Shown here: piece after piece, positions 17,945 to 26,513 of the stretch
Layout of the letters: the number at the start of each line of letters is the position of its first letter
Position numbering within the stretch: position 1 is the first letter of the stretch
Assembly (NCBI RefSeq): GCF_008795985.1
Contig: NZ_VMHP01000001.1
Coordinates: 1,116,001-1,180,000 of the forward strand
Origin: Marinobacter halotolerans
GTDB lineage: Bacteria; Pseudomonadota; Gammaproteobacteria; Pseudomonadales; Oleiphilaceae
Length of the DNA stretch: 64,000 nt
Direction of reading: 5' to 3'
Translations under genes and position numbers: made by a program
Notes under the pieces: generated by a model
The model's database searches: none
Seen by the model: only the letters and a program-made list of their open reading frames with translations
Told to the model about the DNA's origin: nothing

Positions 17945-18853
17945 ATGAACGCACAGGAACGCTTTATTGCCAGCACGGACAGCCATCGCATCCCTTTGCT
18001 GTGCTGGATTCCGGACCAGGCCAGCCAGGTTCTGGTCATTGCGCACGGCATGGCCGAACACGCCGCCCGTTATGAGCCGCTTGCCCACTGGCTGAACGAA
18101 CGTGGTGTTGCAGTCTACGCCATTCAGCACCGGGGCCACGGCCCCCATTGCCCGCCGGAAAACCGGGGCCATTACGCCGATAAGGACGGCTGGCAGAAGG
18201 TGATTGACGACCTGTCGCTGGTGATTCAGCACGCCCGATCAGAATACCCGGATCGTCCCCTGAGTCTTTTCGGACATAGCATGGGATCGTTCATTGCCCA
18301 GGCCTATGTGCAGCAATACGGCGAGCAGATTGATAACCTGCTGCTATGTGCCACCAACCGTATTGACCGCCTCAAGCTCGCCCCCTATCTCGGGCTGGTA
18401 AAGCTGATTAAGCTGTTGCGGGGCAAGCACCATCGCAGCCCGCTGATCGACACCCTCTCCTTCGACGCCTTCAACAAGGAATTTGCACCCAACCGGACCG
18501 GCCACGACTGGCTAAGCCGTGATCCTTCCCACGTGGACCGCTATGAAAACGACCCGCTTTGCGGCTTCTCATGCACCGTCGGGCTCTGGACCGACTTTAT
18601 TGGTGGCATGCTGAGCCTGAACCCGGCCCAGTGGCGCAAGGACCTGCCCGTCAACCTGATGGCGGGCGACCAGGACCCGGTGGGTGAAATGGGCAAGGGC
18701 TTTAACCGTCATATTGCCAACCTCCGCAGGGCGGGCGTCAGGGTGGTTTCAGAACGGCTATTCCCGGGCGCCCGTCATGAACTGGTGAACGAAACCGTAG
18801 CCGACGAGGTGTGGAATCACATTTATCAGTGTCTGTTGCCCGCAAAACCATGA
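17945..18853 (+). CDS. Monoacylglycerol-lipase-like alpha/beta hydrolase
   Basis: This 302-residue serine hydrolase carries the nucleophile elbow GHSMGS (Ser near residue 117) and the oxyanion HGMAEHAARY motif near residue 37. It also has QHRGHG, a late acidic segment GDQDPVG, and a catalytic His in GARHEL near residue 279. This fits the Hydrolase_4/PldB family acting on monoglycerides or lysophospholipids. There is no signal peptide. It starts 42 nt after the desaturase stop and is likely in the same transcript. Confidence 0.85.
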   Translation: MNAQERFIASTDSHRIPLLCWIPDQASQVLVIAHGMAEHAARYEPLAHWLNERGVAVYAIQHRGHGPHCPPENRGHYADKDGWQKVIDDLSLVIQHARSEYPDRPLSLFGHSMGSFIAQAYVQQYGEQIDNLLLCATNRIDRLKLAPYLGLVKLIKLLRGKHHRSPLIDTLSFDAFNKEFAPNRTGHDWLSRDPSHVDRYENDPLCGFSCTVGLWTDFIGGMLSLNPAQWRKDLPVNLMAGDQDPVGEMGKGFNRHIANLRRAGVRVVSERLFPGARHELVNETVADEVWNHIYQCLLPAKP

Positions 18854-18937
18854 CGGCGACCGCTCCGGAACGCTAAGATCACCCCTACGCTATTCCACAC
18901 CCTATGCTAAAACGGGTTTTCACAACGGGAGCCGCCC

Positions 18938-19735
18938 ATGTTTACCAATCGAGTCGTCTGGATTACCGGTGCTTCGTCCGGCATCGGTGAGGCCCTGGCC
19001 CTGCGTTTTGCCCGGGACAATGCCCGGCTGGTGCTGTCGGCCCGGCGGCAATCGGAACTTGAACGGGTAAAGCAGCGTTGCATCGACTCCGGAGCCGCGG
19101 AAGCCAATCTGTTTGTGCTGCCGCTGGACGTGACCGAGCTGGACGCGCTGCCTGGCAAGGTGTCGGAAGTGCTCGAGCGTTACAGCCAGATTGATATGCT
19201 GATCAATAATGCCGGGGTATCCCAGCGATCCCTGTGCAAGGATACCGAGCTATCGGTCTACCAGCGGCTGATGGACGTGGATGTGATGGGCCAGATTGCC
19301 CTGACCAAGGCGGTGCTGCCCCATATGCTGGAACGCCGTTCCGGCCATCTTGCGGTGACCGCCAGCGTGGCCGGCAAAGTTGGCGTGCCCATGCGCACCG
19401 GCTATTGCGCTGCCAAGCATGCGGTAATGGGCTTCTTTGACGCCCTTCGGGCCGAAGTGGAAGACGACGGCATTCTGGTGTCCACCATCACCCCCGGCTT
19501 CATCCGCACCGACATTTCCCGTAACGCCCTGGCCGCCGATGGCTCCGCGTTCGGCGAAGAAGACGAGGACATTGCCGGCGGCATGGATGTCGGCGAATGT
19601 GCGGACGTCATTGTCAAAGGTCTGGACAAGGGCCAACGCGAAATTCCGGTGGGCAAAGGCAAGGAAATGGCTGCCCTTTGGGTCAAACGCCTGGCTCCGG
19701 AAATGATGTTCAAGATGGCCAAGAAGCAGAACTGA
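18938..19735 (+). CDS. Short-chain dehydrogenase/reductase
   Basis: This 265-residue classical SDR has the NAD(P)-binding TGASSGIG at residues 10-17, NNAGVSQ near residue 91, a Ser in TASVAGKVG, and the catalytic Tyr-Lys pair in YCAAKHA. An Arg-rich segment after the first strand (SARRQSELERVKQR) suggests NADP preference. It resembles DHRS7/acylglycerone-phosphate-reductase-like members that act on lipids, in line with the desaturase and hydrolase upstream. modA begins only about 15 nt downstream. Confidence 0.87.
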   Translation: MFTNRVVWITGASSGIGEALALRFARDNARLVLSARRQSELERVKQRCIDSGAAEANLFVLPLDVTELDALPGKVSEVLERYSQIDMLINNAGVSQRSLCKDTELSVYQRLMDVDVMGQIALTKAVLPHMLERRSGHLAVTASVAGKVGVPMRTGYCAAKHAVMGFFDALRAEVEDDGILVSTITPGFIRTDISRNALAADGSAFGEEDEDIAGGMDVGECADVIVKGLDKGQREIPVGKGKEMAALWVKRLAPEMMFKMAKKQN

Positions 19736-19750
19736 CCGACTGTGGCTGTG

Positions 19751-20518
19751 ATGGTAAAGACCGGATTTTCCATGTTCCGCGGGCTGATCCTGGCTCTGGT
19801 GCTTGTCCCGGCCCTCGCGACCGGGGCAGAAGCGAGGCTGGCCGTCGCCGCCAATTTCTTTGCCACCACCCAGGTTCTTGCTGACCTCTTCAGACAGACC
19901 ACAGAGCACAGTATTGTTATCAGCTATGGCTCGACGGGAAAGCTCTACGCCCAGATCCGCCAGGGCGCGCCCTTTGACGTGTTCATGGCCGCCGATCAGT
20001 GGCGCCCGGAACGGTTGGAAGCCCTGGGGTTAACCGAGCCCGACACCCGTTTTACCTATGCCATCGGCCGTCTTGCCCTATGGAGCCCCGACCCGGATGC
20101 CTTTTCCGATCCCGAGGCCTTCCTGGCCGGCAGTTTCCAGCGGCCTCTGGCCATTGCCAATCCGGCCACGGCGCCCTATGGCCTGGCGGCGCAACAGGCC
20201 CTGACAAAACTCGGCTTGTGGCAGCAGCTTGAGGCCGGGCTGGTGCGGGGAGAATCCATCGCCCAGACGTTCCAGTTCGTTGCCACCGGCAATGCCAGGG
20301 GCGGATTTATTGCGCTGACACAGCTGCTAACCGAAAATCGGGACGGATCCGTGTGGCGAGTGCCTACTGATCTGCACGAGCCCATTATCCAGCAGGCCAC
20401 GTTGCTGGAACGGGCCAGGGACAACCCCGCGGCGCTGGCCTGGATGACTTTTCTGAAATCGCCCGAGGCGCGGGCCATCATCCGCAGCCACGGCTATGAT
20501 CTGACGGAATCACTATGA
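19751..20518 (+). CDS. modA: Molybdate ABC transporter substrate-binding protein
   Basis: This periplasmic binding protein has about 255 residues. The start is uncertain: GTG 19742, ATG 19751 and ATG 19772 are all in frame, and the last opens the signal peptide directly ([21 protein letters not shown]). Mature motifs are [38 protein letters not shown] (oxyanion-binding Ser residues) and [14 protein letters not shown]. The gene overlaps modB by 4 bp. No ModE-type site is obvious. The tight spacing to the SDR gene suggests read-through from the lipid cluster. Confidence 0.92.
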   Translation: MVKTGFSMFRGLILALVLVPALATGAEARLAVAANFFATTQVLADLFRQTTEHSIVISYGSTGKLYAQIRQGAPFDVFMAADQWRPERLEALGLTEPDTRFTYAIGRLALWSPDPDAFSDPEAFLAGSFQRPLAIANPATAPYGLAAQQALTKLGLWQQLEAGLVRGESIAQTFQFVATGNARGGFIALTQLLTENRDGSVWRVPTDLHEPIIQQATLLERARDNPAALAWMTFLKSPEARAIIRSHGYDLTESL

Positions 20519-21195
20519 CCCCGGAATGGTCGACAATCTGGCTGACACTCAAGCTCGCCGCCATCACCACCACTGTGCTGCTGGTGATCGGCACGCCGCT
20601 GGCCTGGTGGCTGGCCCGCAGCAAGCACTGGCTACGCCAGCCGGTTGCCGCGGTGGTTGCCCTGCCGCTGGTACTGCCACCAACCGTGCTGGGCTTTTAT
20701 CTGTTGCTGCTGATGGGGCCTGAGGGCACGGTCGGCCAACTGACCCAGTGGCTGGGACTGGGCACCCTGCCTTTCACTTTTGCCGGCCTGGTGGTTGCCT
20801 CGGTACTCTATTCGCTGCCGTTTACCGTCCAGCCACTGCAGAACGTTTTTTCCACGGTCAACGGCCGGTTGCTGGAAGTGGCGGCGACCCTTCGGGCATC
20901 GCCGCTGGACCGTTTCTTCACCGTGGTGATTCCCCTGGCCCGCCCGGGCTTTCTGACGGCGGCGGTGCTGACCTTTGCCCACACCCTGGGCGAGTTCGGA
21001 GTGGTGCTGATGATCGGCGGCAATATCCCCGGTGAAACCCGGGTGCTGTCCGTGGCAATCTACGATCATGTGGAAACCCTGAACTACGGTCAGGCCCACC
21101 TGCTGGCCGGCGGCATGCTGGCCTTCTCATTCCTGGTGCTAATGACCCTCTACCTGATTAACGGACGCATCAGTGAGCGGGGCCTGCATTCATGA
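20515..21195 (+). CDS. modB: Molybdate ABC transporter permease
   Basis: This 226-residue inner-membrane permease has about five hydrophobic segments and the EAA-like cytoplasmic loop ([25 protein letters not shown]). The strongly conserved ModB/CysW stretch [20 protein letters not shown] is also present. It overlaps modA and modC by 4 bp each, which implies coupled translation and fixed stoichiometry. Confidence 0.94.
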   Translation: MTPEWSTIWLTLKLAAITTTVLLVIGTPLAWWLARSKHWLRQPVAAVVALPLVLPPTVLGFYLLLLMGPEGTVGQLTQWLGLGTLPFTFAGLVVASVLYSLPFTVQPLQNVFSTVNGRLLEVAATLRASPLDRFFTVVIPLARPGFLTAAVLTFAHTLGEFGVVLMIGGNIPGETRVLSVAIYDHVETLNYGQAHLLAGGMLAFSFLVLMTLYLINGRISERGLHS

Positions 21196-22271
21196 GAGAG
21201 AGTCAGGTTCAGGCACAGTTCAAGGCCCAGCTGGGCAGCTTTCACCTGGACGTATCCCTGACGCTGCCCGGCTCGGGCGTCACCGCCATTTTCGGCCACT
21301 CCGGCTGCGGTAAAACGACGCTTCTCAGATGCATGGCCGGCCTGCAGGACGGAGAAGGCCTGATGCGGGTCAATGGCTCGCTGTGGCAGGACGGGAACCT
21401 GAACCTGCCGACCCACAGGCGCCCACTCGGGTATGTTTTTCAGGAAACCGGCCTATTGCCCCATCTGTCGGTGGAAGCCAACCTGTTGTTCGGCTACCGC
21501 CGCGTACCGGAGTCCGAGCGCCGGATTGCCCCAGACCAGGTCGTCTCCTGGCTGGGGCTGGCGCCCCTGATGAAACGCAGGCCCGAGAGTCTCTCAGGCG
21601 GCGAGCGGCAGCGCGTGGCCATAGGCCGTGCACTTCTGACAAGCCCCCGCCTGCTTTTGCTGGACGAACCGGTATCGGCACTCGACGAACCCGGCAAACG
21701 CGAGGTTCTGGGATATCTTGAGAGCTTACGCGCACACCTGGATATCCCCATGGTCTACGTCTCCCACTCGGTGAGCGAGGTGGCCCGTCTGGCGGACCAT
21801 TTGGTGATCATGCGTAAAGGCAAAGTGATGTCGGAAGGCGGCCTTCAGGCCATGCTGGCACAACCCGATGAGACGCTGGCGCTACGAGAAGGTGCGTCGG
21901 TGGTTGTGCCCGCCCGGATCAGCCAACAGGACCCGCAGTGGCACCTTTGTCTGGCCAGGTTCGATGGCGGTGAACTCTGGCTGCGGGATCATCAGGGGCT
22001 GGAGCCGGGCACTGAGGTGCGGCTGCGGGTCATGGCGAAGGACGTCAGCATTGCCCTTAATCCGCACCACGACCAGAGCATTCAGAATGTTCTGGCGGCA
22101 AGGGTCACGGACATAGTGCCTCAACAGGACACGGGTGTGAGCACCCTGCGCCTGCTGGCGGGCAGAACGCCCTTTCTTGCAAAGGTGACCTCACGGTCGG
22201 TGCAGCAACTGGGGTTACAGGAAGGCGCCAGCGTGTGGCTTCAGATCAAGAGTGTGGCGATTATCGAATAG
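21192..22271 (+). CDS. modC: Molybdate ABC transporter ATPase
   Basis: This 359-residue protein has Walker A GHSGCGKT at residues 35-42, signature [15 protein letters not shown], Walker [14 protein letters not shown] and the H-loop YVSHS. The C-terminal third is a MOP/TOBE-type molybdate-binding domain (about residues 290-355) that can inhibit the transporter when molybdate is high. It completes modABC. A GC-rich hairpin follows before the convergent vfr gene. Confidence 0.94.
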   Translation: MRESQVQAQFKAQLGSFHLDVSLTLPGSGVTAIFGHSGCGKTTLLRCMAGLQDGEGLMRVNGSLWQDGNLNLPTHRRPLGYVFQETGLLPHLSVEANLLFGYRRVPESERRIAPDQVVSWLGLAPLMKRRPESLSGGERQRVAIGRALLTSPRLLLLDEPVSALDEPGKREVLGYLESLRAHLDIPMVYVSHSVSEVARLADHLVIMRKGKVMSEGGLQAMLAQPDETLALREGASVVVPARISQQDPQWHLCLARFDGGELWLRDHQGLEPGTEVRLRVMAKDVSIALNPHHDQSIQNVLAARVTDIVPQQDTGVSTLRLLAGRTPFLAKVTSRSVQQLGLQEGASVWLQIKSVAIIE

Positions 22272-22272
22272 C

Positions 22273-22293
22273 GGCGGGCCCGGGCGGCCCGCC
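22273..22293. terminator. GC-rich hairpin between convergent modC and vfr
   Basis: GGCGGGCC (22273-22280) and GGCCCGCC (22286-22293) form a perfect 8-bp stem with a 5-nt loop. No U-tract follows on either strand, so it may block transcription from both sides only weakly. Confidence 0.4.
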
Positions 22294-22304
22294 TGCCTGC
22301 TGGC

Positions 22305-22946
22305 TCAACGGGTGCCGTAGACAACCATGGTTTTACCCTTAACCCGGACCAGGCCCTGATCCTCCAGGGTCTTCAGTACGCGCCCCACCATCTCCCGGGA
22401 GCAGCCCACAATACGGCCGATTTCCTGGCGGGTGATCTTGATCTGCATGCCGTCCGGGTGGGTCATGGCGTCCGGCTCCTTGCAAAGATCAAGAAGGGTA
22501 CGGGCAACTCGGCCGGTAACGTCGAGAAACGCCAGATCGCCAACCTTGCGGGTGGTCTGGCGCAGGCGCGAGGCCATCTGCTCGCCGATGAAATACAGCA
22601 CCCTTGGGTCCTGCTGGGCGATTTCCCGGAACTTGGTGTAGCTGATTTCAGCCACTTCGCACTCGCTCTTGGCCTTAACCCAGGCGCTACGGGAATCCAT
22701 ATTGTCGAACAGCCCCATCTCACCGAAAAAATCACCGGCGTTGAGGTAGGCCATGATCATTTCGCGGCCGTCGTCGTCCTCAATAATGACGGTCACCGAT
22801 CCCTTCACGATGTAAAACAGGGAATCGCTTTTGTCACCGGCGTAGATAATCGTGCTTTTGGCGGGATAGCGCCTGCGATGGCATTGGGACAGGAAATAGT
22901 CCAGGTGCTTGGTTTTTTGCTCAACCGGCTTGACGATAGTAGCCAT
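22305..22946 (-). CDS. vfr: Vfr/CRP-type cAMP-binding global regulator
   Basis: This 213-residue protein is very like Pseudomonas Vfr and E. coli CRP. The cyclic-nucleotide domain holds GEMGLF (Glu76) and RSAWV (Arg86, Ser87), which bind cAMP. The helix-turn-helix is [31 protein letters not shown] 22946 is preferred because AAGGAGG would lie only 1 nt before the ATG at 22958. It is divergent from an OsmC-like gene, as crp-yhfA in E. coli and vfr-PA0653 in Pseudomonas. Confidence 0.95.
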   Translation of the reverse strand: MATIVKPVEQKTKHLDYFLSQCHRRRYPAKSTIIYAGDKSDSLFYIVKGSVTVIIEDDDGREMIMAYLNAGDFFGEMGLFDNMDSRSAWVKAKSECEVAEISYTKFREIAQQDPRVLYFIGEQMASRLRQTTRKVGDLAFLDVTGRVARTLLDLCKEPDAMTHPDGMQIKITRQEIGRIVGCSREMVGRVLKTLEDQGLVRVKGKTMVVYGTR

Positions 22947-23039
22947 AGTGCGGGACATGCCTCCTTAGAACTGGCGGGAATTCAGGAATTGTTGTTATTT
23001 ACCCTGCTTTCCTTGCGGGCTTTTCATGAATGAGCGGAC

Positions 23040-23068
23040 CTTATAACAAGAAGGGCCTGCCTCGGCAA
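23040..23068 (-). promoter_or_regulatory. Candidate sigma70 promoter for vfr
   Basis: On the minus strand TTGCCG (23068-23063), a 17-bp spacer and TATAAG (23045-23040) form a good promoter about 95 bp before the vfr start. Confidence 0.5.
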
Positions 23069-23216
23069 CTGCAAACAGTATAGCCCAGATCCATGGTTCT
23101 GCCCTACCTCCCTCTTAGCAGGGCTGTCCATACTGCCTATCCACCACTGCCCGCCAGCAGGTCGATATGCTAGCATCCGTGACCAGTAAAACCTGAATTT
23201 ACCGGAGTAGCTGCGG

Positions 23217-23639
23217 ATGAAAGCAACCATAGACTGGACCGGGAATGCCGGCTTCAAAGCAACCAGTGGAAGCGGGCACGCCGTCCAGCTGGACGGGCCA
23301 CCGGATCACGGTGGAAAAAACCAGGGGCCCCGTCCCATGGAGATGGTGTTGATGGGACTGGGTGGCTGCTCATCGTTCGATGTCATGAGCATTCTCCAGA
23401 AGAGTCGCCAGGATGTCACCGACTGTCATACCGAGCTGGAAGCCGAACGGGCAGAGGCTGTGCCCTCGGTGTTTACACGGATTCACCTGCACTTTGTGGT
23501 CACCGGCAATGGCCTGAAAGAAAACCTGGTAAAGCGCGCCGTCAGCCTTTCGGCTGAAAAATACTGCTCAGCGTCTATCATGCTGGTAAAAGGCGGTGTG
23601 GAAATCACCCACAGTTACGAAGTTCGGGCCGCGTCCTGA
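23217..23639 (+). CDS. OsmC/YhfA-family protein
   Basis: This 140-residue OsmC-fold protein keeps the two cysteines expected of peroxide-reactive members: one in LGGCSSFDVMS near residue 51 and one in AEKYCSASIML near residue 119. The family includes hydroperoxide reductases; the YhfA branch is not well characterised. The position divergent to vfr/crp is conserved over many gammaproteobacteria. ATG follows CCGGAG with suitable spacing. Confidence 0.88.
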   Translation: MKATIDWTGNAGFKATSGSGHAVQLDGPPDHGGKNQGPRPMEMVLMGLGGCSSFDVMSILQKSRQDVTDCHTELEAERAEAVPSVFTRIHLHFVVTGNGLKENLVKRAVSLSAEKYCSASIMLVKGGVEITHSYEVRAAS

Positions 23640-23724
23640 GGCAGGATTGGCTCTACCCAACGCAAGCGCCAGTGTGCATAATACGCGGCTTTTCCGGCCG
23701 GCATGAGCGACATGGCACGCAACC

Positions 23725-23781
23725 ATGACCACTGACATTCGACTGACTCCGGACTATTCCGAACTCCTGGGGGGAGGCTGA
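23725..23781 (+). CDS. Possible 18-codon upstream ORF of speD
   Basis: An ATG frame of 18 residues ([18 protein letters not shown]) ends 2 nt before the speD start. The speD ribosome site GGGGGGAGG lies within its last codons, so its translation would interfere or couple with speD initiation. It has no clear ribosome site of its own. It is listed because of its position; it may be chance. Confidence 0.3.
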   Translation: MTTDIRLTPDYSELLGGG

Positions 23782-23783
23782 AC

Positions 23784-24575
23784 ATGGAATCCAAACTACA
23801 GCTTCATGGTTTCAATAACCTGACCAAATCGCTGAGCTTCAACATCTACGACATCTGCTACGCGCAGACCGAAGAGCAACGTAAGGCCTACATTGATTAT
23901 ATCGATGAGATGTACAATGCCGAGCGCCTGACCCAGATTCTGACAGACGTGGTCAAGATCATCGGCGCCAACGTGCTGAATATTGCCCGCCAGGACTACG
24001 AGCCCCATGGTGCGTCGGTCACCATGCTGATTGCCGAACACGAGATCAGCGACGGCGAGCCGGACAACGAAGAATCACCCGGCCCCCTGCCCGACACCAT
24101 CCTTGCGCACCTGGACAAGAGCCATGTGACGGTTCACACCTACCCGGAAAGCCACCCCTATGAGGGCATCAGCACCTTCCGGGCAGACATAGACGTGTCC
24201 ACCTGTGGCCTGATTTCGCCGCTGAAAGTACTGAACTACCTGATCCACAGTTTTGATTCCGATGTGGTCACCGTCGATTACCGCGTCCGCGGCTTCACCC
24301 GCGACGTCGACGGCCGGAAGCACTACATCGACCACGACATCAACTCGATTCAGAACTATCTGACCGAGGATACCCAGAACGCCTACCAGATGATTGACGT
24401 CAACGTGTATCAGGAGAACATGTTCCACACCAAGATGATGCTCAAGAACTTCAAGCTGGATAACTATGTGTTCGGAGTAAACGCAGAGGATCTGGACCCG
24501 GCGGAAGCCCAGTCCATCGAGGACCGCCTGCGCCGCGAGATGCTCGAGATTTTCTACTCCCGCAACGTCGAATAG
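23784..24575 (+). CDS. speD: S-adenosylmethionine decarboxylase proenzyme
   Basis: This 263-residue protein is closely similar to E. coli SpeD over its length ([24 protein letters not shown] at the start). The self-cleavage site is [16 protein letters not shown]. Ser113 should become the pyruvoyl cofactor. [16 protein letters not shown] carries the conserved Cys region. It makes decarboxylated AdoMet, the aminopropyl donor for spermidine. No speE is in the window. A strong terminator follows. Confidence 0.96.
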   Translation: MESKLQLHGFNNLTKSLSFNIYDICYAQTEEQRKAYIDYIDEMYNAERLTQILTDVVKIIGANVLNIARQDYEPHGASVTMLIAEHEISDGEPDNEESPGPLPDTILAHLDKSHVTVHTYPESHPYEGISTFRADIDVSTCGLISPLKVLNYLIHSFDSDVVTVDYRVRGFTRDVDGRKHYIDHDINSIQNYLTEDTQNAYQMIDVNVYQENMFHTKMMLKNFKLDNYVFGVNAEDLDPAEAQSIEDRLRREMLEIFYSRNVE

Positions 24576-24588
24576 CGCCCCCGCAAAC

Positions 24589-24638
24589 CGGTTCCGGCCA
24601 GCCTTCGATCCCCCAGGGCCGGAACCGTCAGTTTTTTT
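24589..24638 (+). terminator. Rho-independent terminator after speD
   Basis: CGGTTCCGGCC (24589-24599) pairs perfectly with GGCCGGAACCG (24617-24627). Four bases later come seven T residues (24632-24638). The loop is 17 nt. Confidence 0.85.
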
Positions 24639-24721
24639 GATGGCCCTCTCCAGAATTCTTCGTTTTATAGATCGCCGGTCATAGCCTCTAATAGCATTAT
24701 CTGCTGAACAAGGAGACTGCC

Positions 24722-25579
24722 ATGTTATCAAGATCCATTACCCGCCGCATTGCTGCGATGGAAACATCGGACGGCGCCGGTGTGCGCATCAAACGCTCCC
24801 TGGGCCAGAGCCCACACACCCGGCTCGACCCCTACCTGATGCTGGACGAGTTCGGCTCGGACCAGCCCCAGGACTACATTGCCGGTTTTCCGTCCCACCC
24901 CCACCGCGGGTTTGAAACCGTTACCTACATGATCGAAGGGCACATGCTGCACGAGGACCACCTGGGTAACCGTGGCAACCTGAAAAACGGCGGTGTGCAA
25001 TGGATGACGGCCGGGCGCGGCATTGTGCACTCGGAAATGCCCCAGCAGGAATCCGGTCAGATGCGCGGCTTCCAGCTTTGGCTCAACCTGCCGGCCGCGG
25101 AGAAAATGAAACCGGCCGGTTACCGGGATATCCAGCCGGAGGAAATACCGGACCTGCCCCTCGGGGATGCTCGGGTCAAACTGGTCGCCGGTTCGCTGTC
25201 TATCGGGGAAGAGGTTCATGAAGGCGCCGTGACCGGCGGTTCCACCCAGCCCCTATATGCGGATATTCATCTTCCGGCCAATGGCGAGGTGCAACTGCCG
25301 GTGGCGCAGGGCCTGGCCGGCCTGGTCTATCTCTATGAGGGCAGCGCCGGGCTGAAGACCGATAACGGCACCGAGGAACTGGCGCGCTCGTCTGCCCACA
25401 TCCTGTCCGATGGCGACCGCATCGAGCTAAAAGCAGGCACTGAAGGCGCCAGGGTCTTGCTGATCGCCGGCCGGCCGATTGGCGAACCGGTGGTGCAGTA
25501 CGGCCCGTTCGTAATGAACAGCCGCGAGGAAATCGAGCAGACGCTACAGGATTACCGTGATGGCCGGCTGACAGCCTGA
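24722..25579 (+). CDS. Pirin family protein
   Basis: This 285-residue bicupin has the metal ligands of pirins in FPSHPHRGFETVTYMIEG (His59, His61), HEDHLGN and TAGRGIVHSEMP. The C-terminal pirin domain spans about residues 180-280. Pirins vary from quercetinase activity to transcription or metabolic cofactors, so the role here is unassigned. AAGGAG precedes the ATG. It converges on the prkB-like gene. Confidence 0.9.
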   Translation: MLSRSITRRIAAMETSDGAGVRIKRSLGQSPHTRLDPYLMLDEFGSDQPQDYIAGFPSHPHRGFETVTYMIEGHMLHEDHLGNRGNLKNGGVQWMTAGRGIVHSEMPQQESGQMRGFQLWLNLPAAEKMKPAGYRDIQPEEIPDLPLGDARVKLVAGSLSIGEEVHEGAVTGGSTQPLYADIHLPANGEVQLPVAQGLAGLVYLYEGSAGLKTDNGTEELARSSAHILSDGDRIELKAGTEGARVLLIAGRPIGEPVVQYGPFVMNSREEIEQTLQDYRDGRLTA

Positions 25580-25600
25580 ATGTGGACTCGCCGTTGGCGC

Positions 25601-26467
25601 TCAGGCGAACGGCTTGTGCGCCATCAGCTCCAGTACCATCGGGCGCATGATCAGATCCATGGCCAATGACAGTTTTGTGCCCGGTATCACCAGCGTGTCG
25701 TACCGGGACAGATGGCTGCCGGCAATCATCTGTAGCAGATAGGGAAAGTCCACCTCGGAGGAGTCCCGAAAGCGGATCACCACCATGCTCTCGTCTTCGG
25801 TGGGCACATCCCTCACCACAAACGGATTGGACGTATCCACCAGCGGAATGCGCTGGAAATTCACATGAGTATGAGAGAACTGCGGCACGATGTCGTGAAC
25901 GTAGTCGTCCATGCGATTGATTATGGTTTCCACCACCGCATCCTGGGAATAGCCCCGGATGTTGGTATCCCGGTGGATTTTCTGGATCCACTCCAGATTG
26001 ACAATCGGCACCACGCCTACCAGCAAGTCCACGTGCTGGGCAATGTTGTAGGTGTCGCTGATCACCCCGCCATGCAGGCCCTCGTAGAACATAAGATCGG
26101 TATCCGCCGCCAGCGGCCCCCAGGGGGTAAAAGTGCCGGGCTTGAAGCCTTCGGCGATCAACTGCCGGTCTTCGTCATGGACGTACTGGCGATACTGGCC
26201 GTTGCCCGTGTGGCCGTAGTCATAGAACAGCGCTTCCAGCTTGTCGATATGGTTGGCGGCCAGGGCAAAGTGGTTGCGCTCCCCGAACTGGCCCTTGGCA
26301 GCCAGGCGCGCCATCTGTGCCCGACTGTACCGGTGAAAGCTGTCACCCCCGACCATGGCGGCGTGAAGCGACTCGCTGGCGAACAACCGGCGGAATATGC
26401 GGCCGGTGGTGGTGGTACCCGCGCCGGAGGAGCCGGTAACTGCAATGATCGGATGGCGTTTTGACAT
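25601..26467 (-). CDS. prkB: PrkB-type phosphoribulokinase-like protein
   Basis: This protein has 288 residues from ATG 26467, matching E. coli PrkB length; an in-frame extension upstream overlaps the neighbour and has no family similarity. The P-loop is TGSSGAGTTTTG (residues 11-22). GGDSFHRYSR, FYEGLHGG and NLEWIQKIHRD match class I phosphoribulokinases. No RuBisCO is seen, so it is probably not an autotrophy enzyme and its substrate is unknown. In E. coli prkB lies beside yhfA-crp, so the vfr-osmC-prkB closeness here is conserved. Confidence 0.85.
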   Translation of the reverse strand: MSKRHPIIAVTGSSGAGTTTTGRIFRRLFASESLHAAMVGGDSFHRYSRAQMARLAAKGQFGERNHFALAANHIDKLEALFYDYGHTGNGQYRQYVHDEDRQLIAEGFKPGTFTPWGPLAADTDLMFYEGLHGGVISDTYNIAQHVDLLVGVVPIVNLEWIQKIHRDTNIRGYSQDAVVETIINRMDDYVHDIVPQFSHTHVNFQRIPLVDTSNPFVVRDVPTEDESMVVIRFRDSSEVDFPYLLQMIAGSHLSRYDTLVIPGTKLSLAMDLIMRPMVLELMAHKPFA

Positions 26468-26513
26468 GGTGCTAGGGCGTCCGAGGTAGCAATCAAGAGT
26501 CGCTGTCCAGCTC

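Noticed and set aside
25601..26467. Evidence for carbon fixation from phosphoribulokinase plus rpe and gph.
   Set aside because: The kinase is of PrkB type, there is no RuBisCO, and rpe-gph belong to the trp block in heterotrophs too.
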